A stretch of 55,227 nucleotides of DNA from Methylacidiphilum sp. Yel (GTDB lineage: Bacteria > Verrucomicrobiota > Verrucomicrobiia > Methylacidiphilales > Methylacidiphilaceae), in assembly GCF_004421185.1 (NCBI RefSeq), contig NZ_LXQB01000001.1:1-55227 (forward strand). Direction: 5' to 3'. The position numbers and the translations under genes are program-made. This document shows positions 54,022 to 55,227 of this stretch, piece by piece (the first letter of the stretch is position 1; every line of letters begins with the position of its first letter). A model generated the notes under the pieces. That model saw only the letters and a list, made by a program, of their open reading frames with translations. It made no database searches and was not told the DNA's origin.

Positions 54022-55110
54022 ATGGAACAAGAAATAACTATCGAATCCAAATCGAAGATGACCATAAGCCTATGGCTTCTTTTTTTTGTCTTTGGTTGGT
54101 TATCATCTCTTTTTGGACAACTTGAAGAAGAGGAGCCAATCCCTGAACAAACAAAAACGGGAACTGATGCCATTAGTTTGTTTTTAGGAGGATTGCCGGT
54201 TAAAGAACATGATTCAGCTTTATTGTATGCTTACGAAAAGTCGCAAACATGGCAGCAGTATGCTCAGTTACTGGAAAAGCAGTGGCAAAAACGCGACTCC
54301 TGGTCCTGGACACCGATTCGAGTTTTTTCTGAAAACAAAATAACTAAACTGGATGATCCCTATCTGCCCGTATTCTATCCTTTTAGTGGGCCAGACTTTA
54401 TGTTCGCCTTGGCTCTTTTCCCTTTTGCTTCCACCTATGTTCTGGCCAGTCGGGAGTCTGCTGGAAACTGTCCAGATCTTGAATCAGTAAAGACATTTGA
54501 AAGGACTTTTCCCCTGATCCTCGCTTCCTTGCACAGTTATTTTAAAGCCGGATACTTTGTGACAAAAGAATTACGTCAGGATCTTCCCATGCTTGGCGGC
54601 AATGTGCCTCTTTTTCTCATCATGATTGTTCGCTCTGGCGGGAGAGTTGTCGATTGCAAAACAATGGGCTCAAGAGCCATTATTCGGTTTTATTCAAAAG
54701 GGAAGCTCAAAACCCTTTACTATTTTCAGTCGGATCTCTCCAATGGGGGATTTGAAGGAAGCCTTATGAATTTTCTTTCTTCTTTGGGGCCGTTCAATAC
54801 TGTTATTAAATCAGCTTCTTATCTGCTGCATGGGAGTAATTTTTCATCTCTGCGAGAGTTTCTCCTTTCCCATAGCGAAATGATCATTCAAGATGATAGT
54901 GGTATTCCCTATCGATATTTGGTCGCTGGTGGACGAAATGTTGAGCTTTTTGGCGTCTATACCCCGCCTTTGAACATATTCAAGGAATTTTATCAAAAAG
55001 ATCTGGAAGAGGCATTTGCTCAGCAGAAAACCGAGCCTTTGCCATTTGGCTTTGGCTACAAATGGAACCCTAAGGAAGCAGGATTGATCGTTTCATTAAA
55101 AACTCATTGA
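54022..55110 (+). CDS. Uncharacterised exported protein, 3' end formed by the terminal repeat
   Basis: 362 aa from the ATG at 54022, with AGGA about 10 bases upstream; the frame reaches a TTG at 54004. A signal peptide is probable (ISLWLLFFVFGWLSSLFGQ). The mature part is not recognised: it has an acidic start, a Trp-rich segment (KRDSWSWTPIRVF), a hydrophobic stretch (DFMFALALFPFASTYVL) and a C-terminal YTPPLNIFKEFYQKDLEEAF. The stop codon (55108-55110) lies inside the 119-base repeat, so the natural C-terminus may have been cut by the element. Confidence 0.7.
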   Translation: MEQEITIESKSKMTISLWLLFFVFGWLSSLFGQLEEEEPIPEQTKTGTDAISLFLGGLPVKEHDSALLYAYEKSQTWQQYAQLLEKQWQKRDSWSWTPIRVFSENKITKLDDPYLPVFYPFSGPDFMFALALFPFASTYVLASRESAGNCPDLESVKTFERTFPLILASLHSYFKAGYFVTKELRQDLPMLGGNVPLFLIMIVRSGGRVVDCKTMGSRAIIRFYSKGKLKTLYYFQSDLSNGGFEGSLMNFLSSLGPFNTVIKSASYLLHGSNFSSLREFLLSHSEMIIQDDSGIPYRYLVAGGRNVELFGVYTPPLNIFKEFYQKDLEEAFAQQKTEPLPFGFGYKWNPKEAGLIVSLKTH

Positions 55111-55225
55111 CATCCTCCCCATGCCTAAAGGCAGGGGATTCCTGGAGATAACTGACCAGATTTAGCCAGGGCAAGCTCTCCGATGAGGGTGTTGAGGTTT
55201 TGATAGACCCTGACACTCTCATCGG
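55107..55225 (-). repeat. Terminal inverted repeat, right copy (IS200/IS605-type right end)
   Basis: Exact reverse complement of 1-119, with two further bases before the contig ends. Read on the minus strand it has the same three stems and the same CCCC-TGCC-TTTA-GGCA-T-GGGG hairpin. The element body would continue beyond the window. The repeat boundary falls 1 base before the stop codon of the preceding gene. Confidence 0.85.
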
Positions 55226-55227
55226 CC

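Noticed and set aside
1-55227. Linear plasmid or phage with terminal inverted repeats
   Set aside because: The content is core chromosomal genes, and the repeat carries a transposon-end hairpin also found as remnants inside the window. Contig ends at repeats explain it better.
1-55227. tRNA, rRNA or CRISPR repeats
   Set aside because: No cloverleaf with T-loop consensus, rRNA segment or regularly spaced repeats was found in the intergenic regions.

Overview
The window looks like one whole assembly contig from a thermoacidophilic verrucomicrobial methanotroph of the Methylacidiphilum type. This is an inference from gene content (flavoprotein/type III polyketide cluster, GH57 plus DUF4912 pair, verrucomicrobial-style SecA, RpoD and DnaG), from moderate-to-low GC, and from the way many genes pack with short or negative spacing. 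It is chromosomal: secA, rpoD, dnaG, recA, valS, tyrS, dxs, bamD and lptE are all here. No rRNA, tRNA, CRISPR array or prophage was seen. The first 119 bases are repeated exactly, in inverted orientation, at the last 119-121 bases. Both copies look like the right end of an IS200/IS605 (TnpB-type) element, so the contig probably stops where the assembler met a repeated transposon.

Layout. 139-2969 (-): a three-gene type III polyketide synthase / flavoprotein / methyltransferase operon, the most product-oriented part of the window. 3201-5241: an arsenic island, acr3 divergent from arsR-arsC, with a perfect 9-bp inverted repeat in the shared promoter. 5346-10300: two secreted proteins overlapping tail to tail (unknown; DUF1460), then GH57 branching enzyme with DUF4912. 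10463-12084: bamD-lptE, outer-membrane biogenesis. 12286-17048: MDR oxidoreductase, thiD, apaG, an RRM RNA-binding protein, tyrS. 17214-21915 (-): SulP transporter, an AhbA/AhbB (siroheme decarboxylase)-like fused protein, leuB, leuD. 21955-26575 (+): pyrB-pyrC-carA and a divergent TrpD-like protein. 26686-33772 (+): HtrA protease, secA, cinA, aat, plsC-like. 33922-37044 (-): M14 peptidase, mazG, DUF362. 37136-40841 (+): dnaG-rpoD. 41943-42998: recA, flanked on both sides by decayed transposon DNA. 43405-46050 (-): valS. 46230-50869 (+): unknown protein, xseB, dxs, argG, alpha/beta hydrolase. 50888-55110: class III aminotransferase divergent from an APC permease, then an unknown secreted protein that ends inside the terminal repeat.

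The most unusual signals are the transposon remnants. At least six sites (both contig ends, 34856, 41398, 41788, 43354) carry the same hairpin: a CCCC/GGGG outer stem, a TTTA loop and a 4-bp inner stem that changes with compensation. This fits the right-end/omega-RNA hairpin of IS200/IS605 elements. Between rpoD and recA lie two tnpB fragments facing away from each other: an N-terminal half on the minus strand and a C-terminal zinc-ribbon part on the plus strand, both broken by stops and frameshifts. Other points worth checking are a DnaG with a degraded zinc site, an RpoD with a cysteine-rich N-terminus, a TrpD homologue lacking signature residues in a pyrimidine operon, and a fused AhbA/B-like protein with a degenerate N-terminal half next to a sulfate-type transporter.
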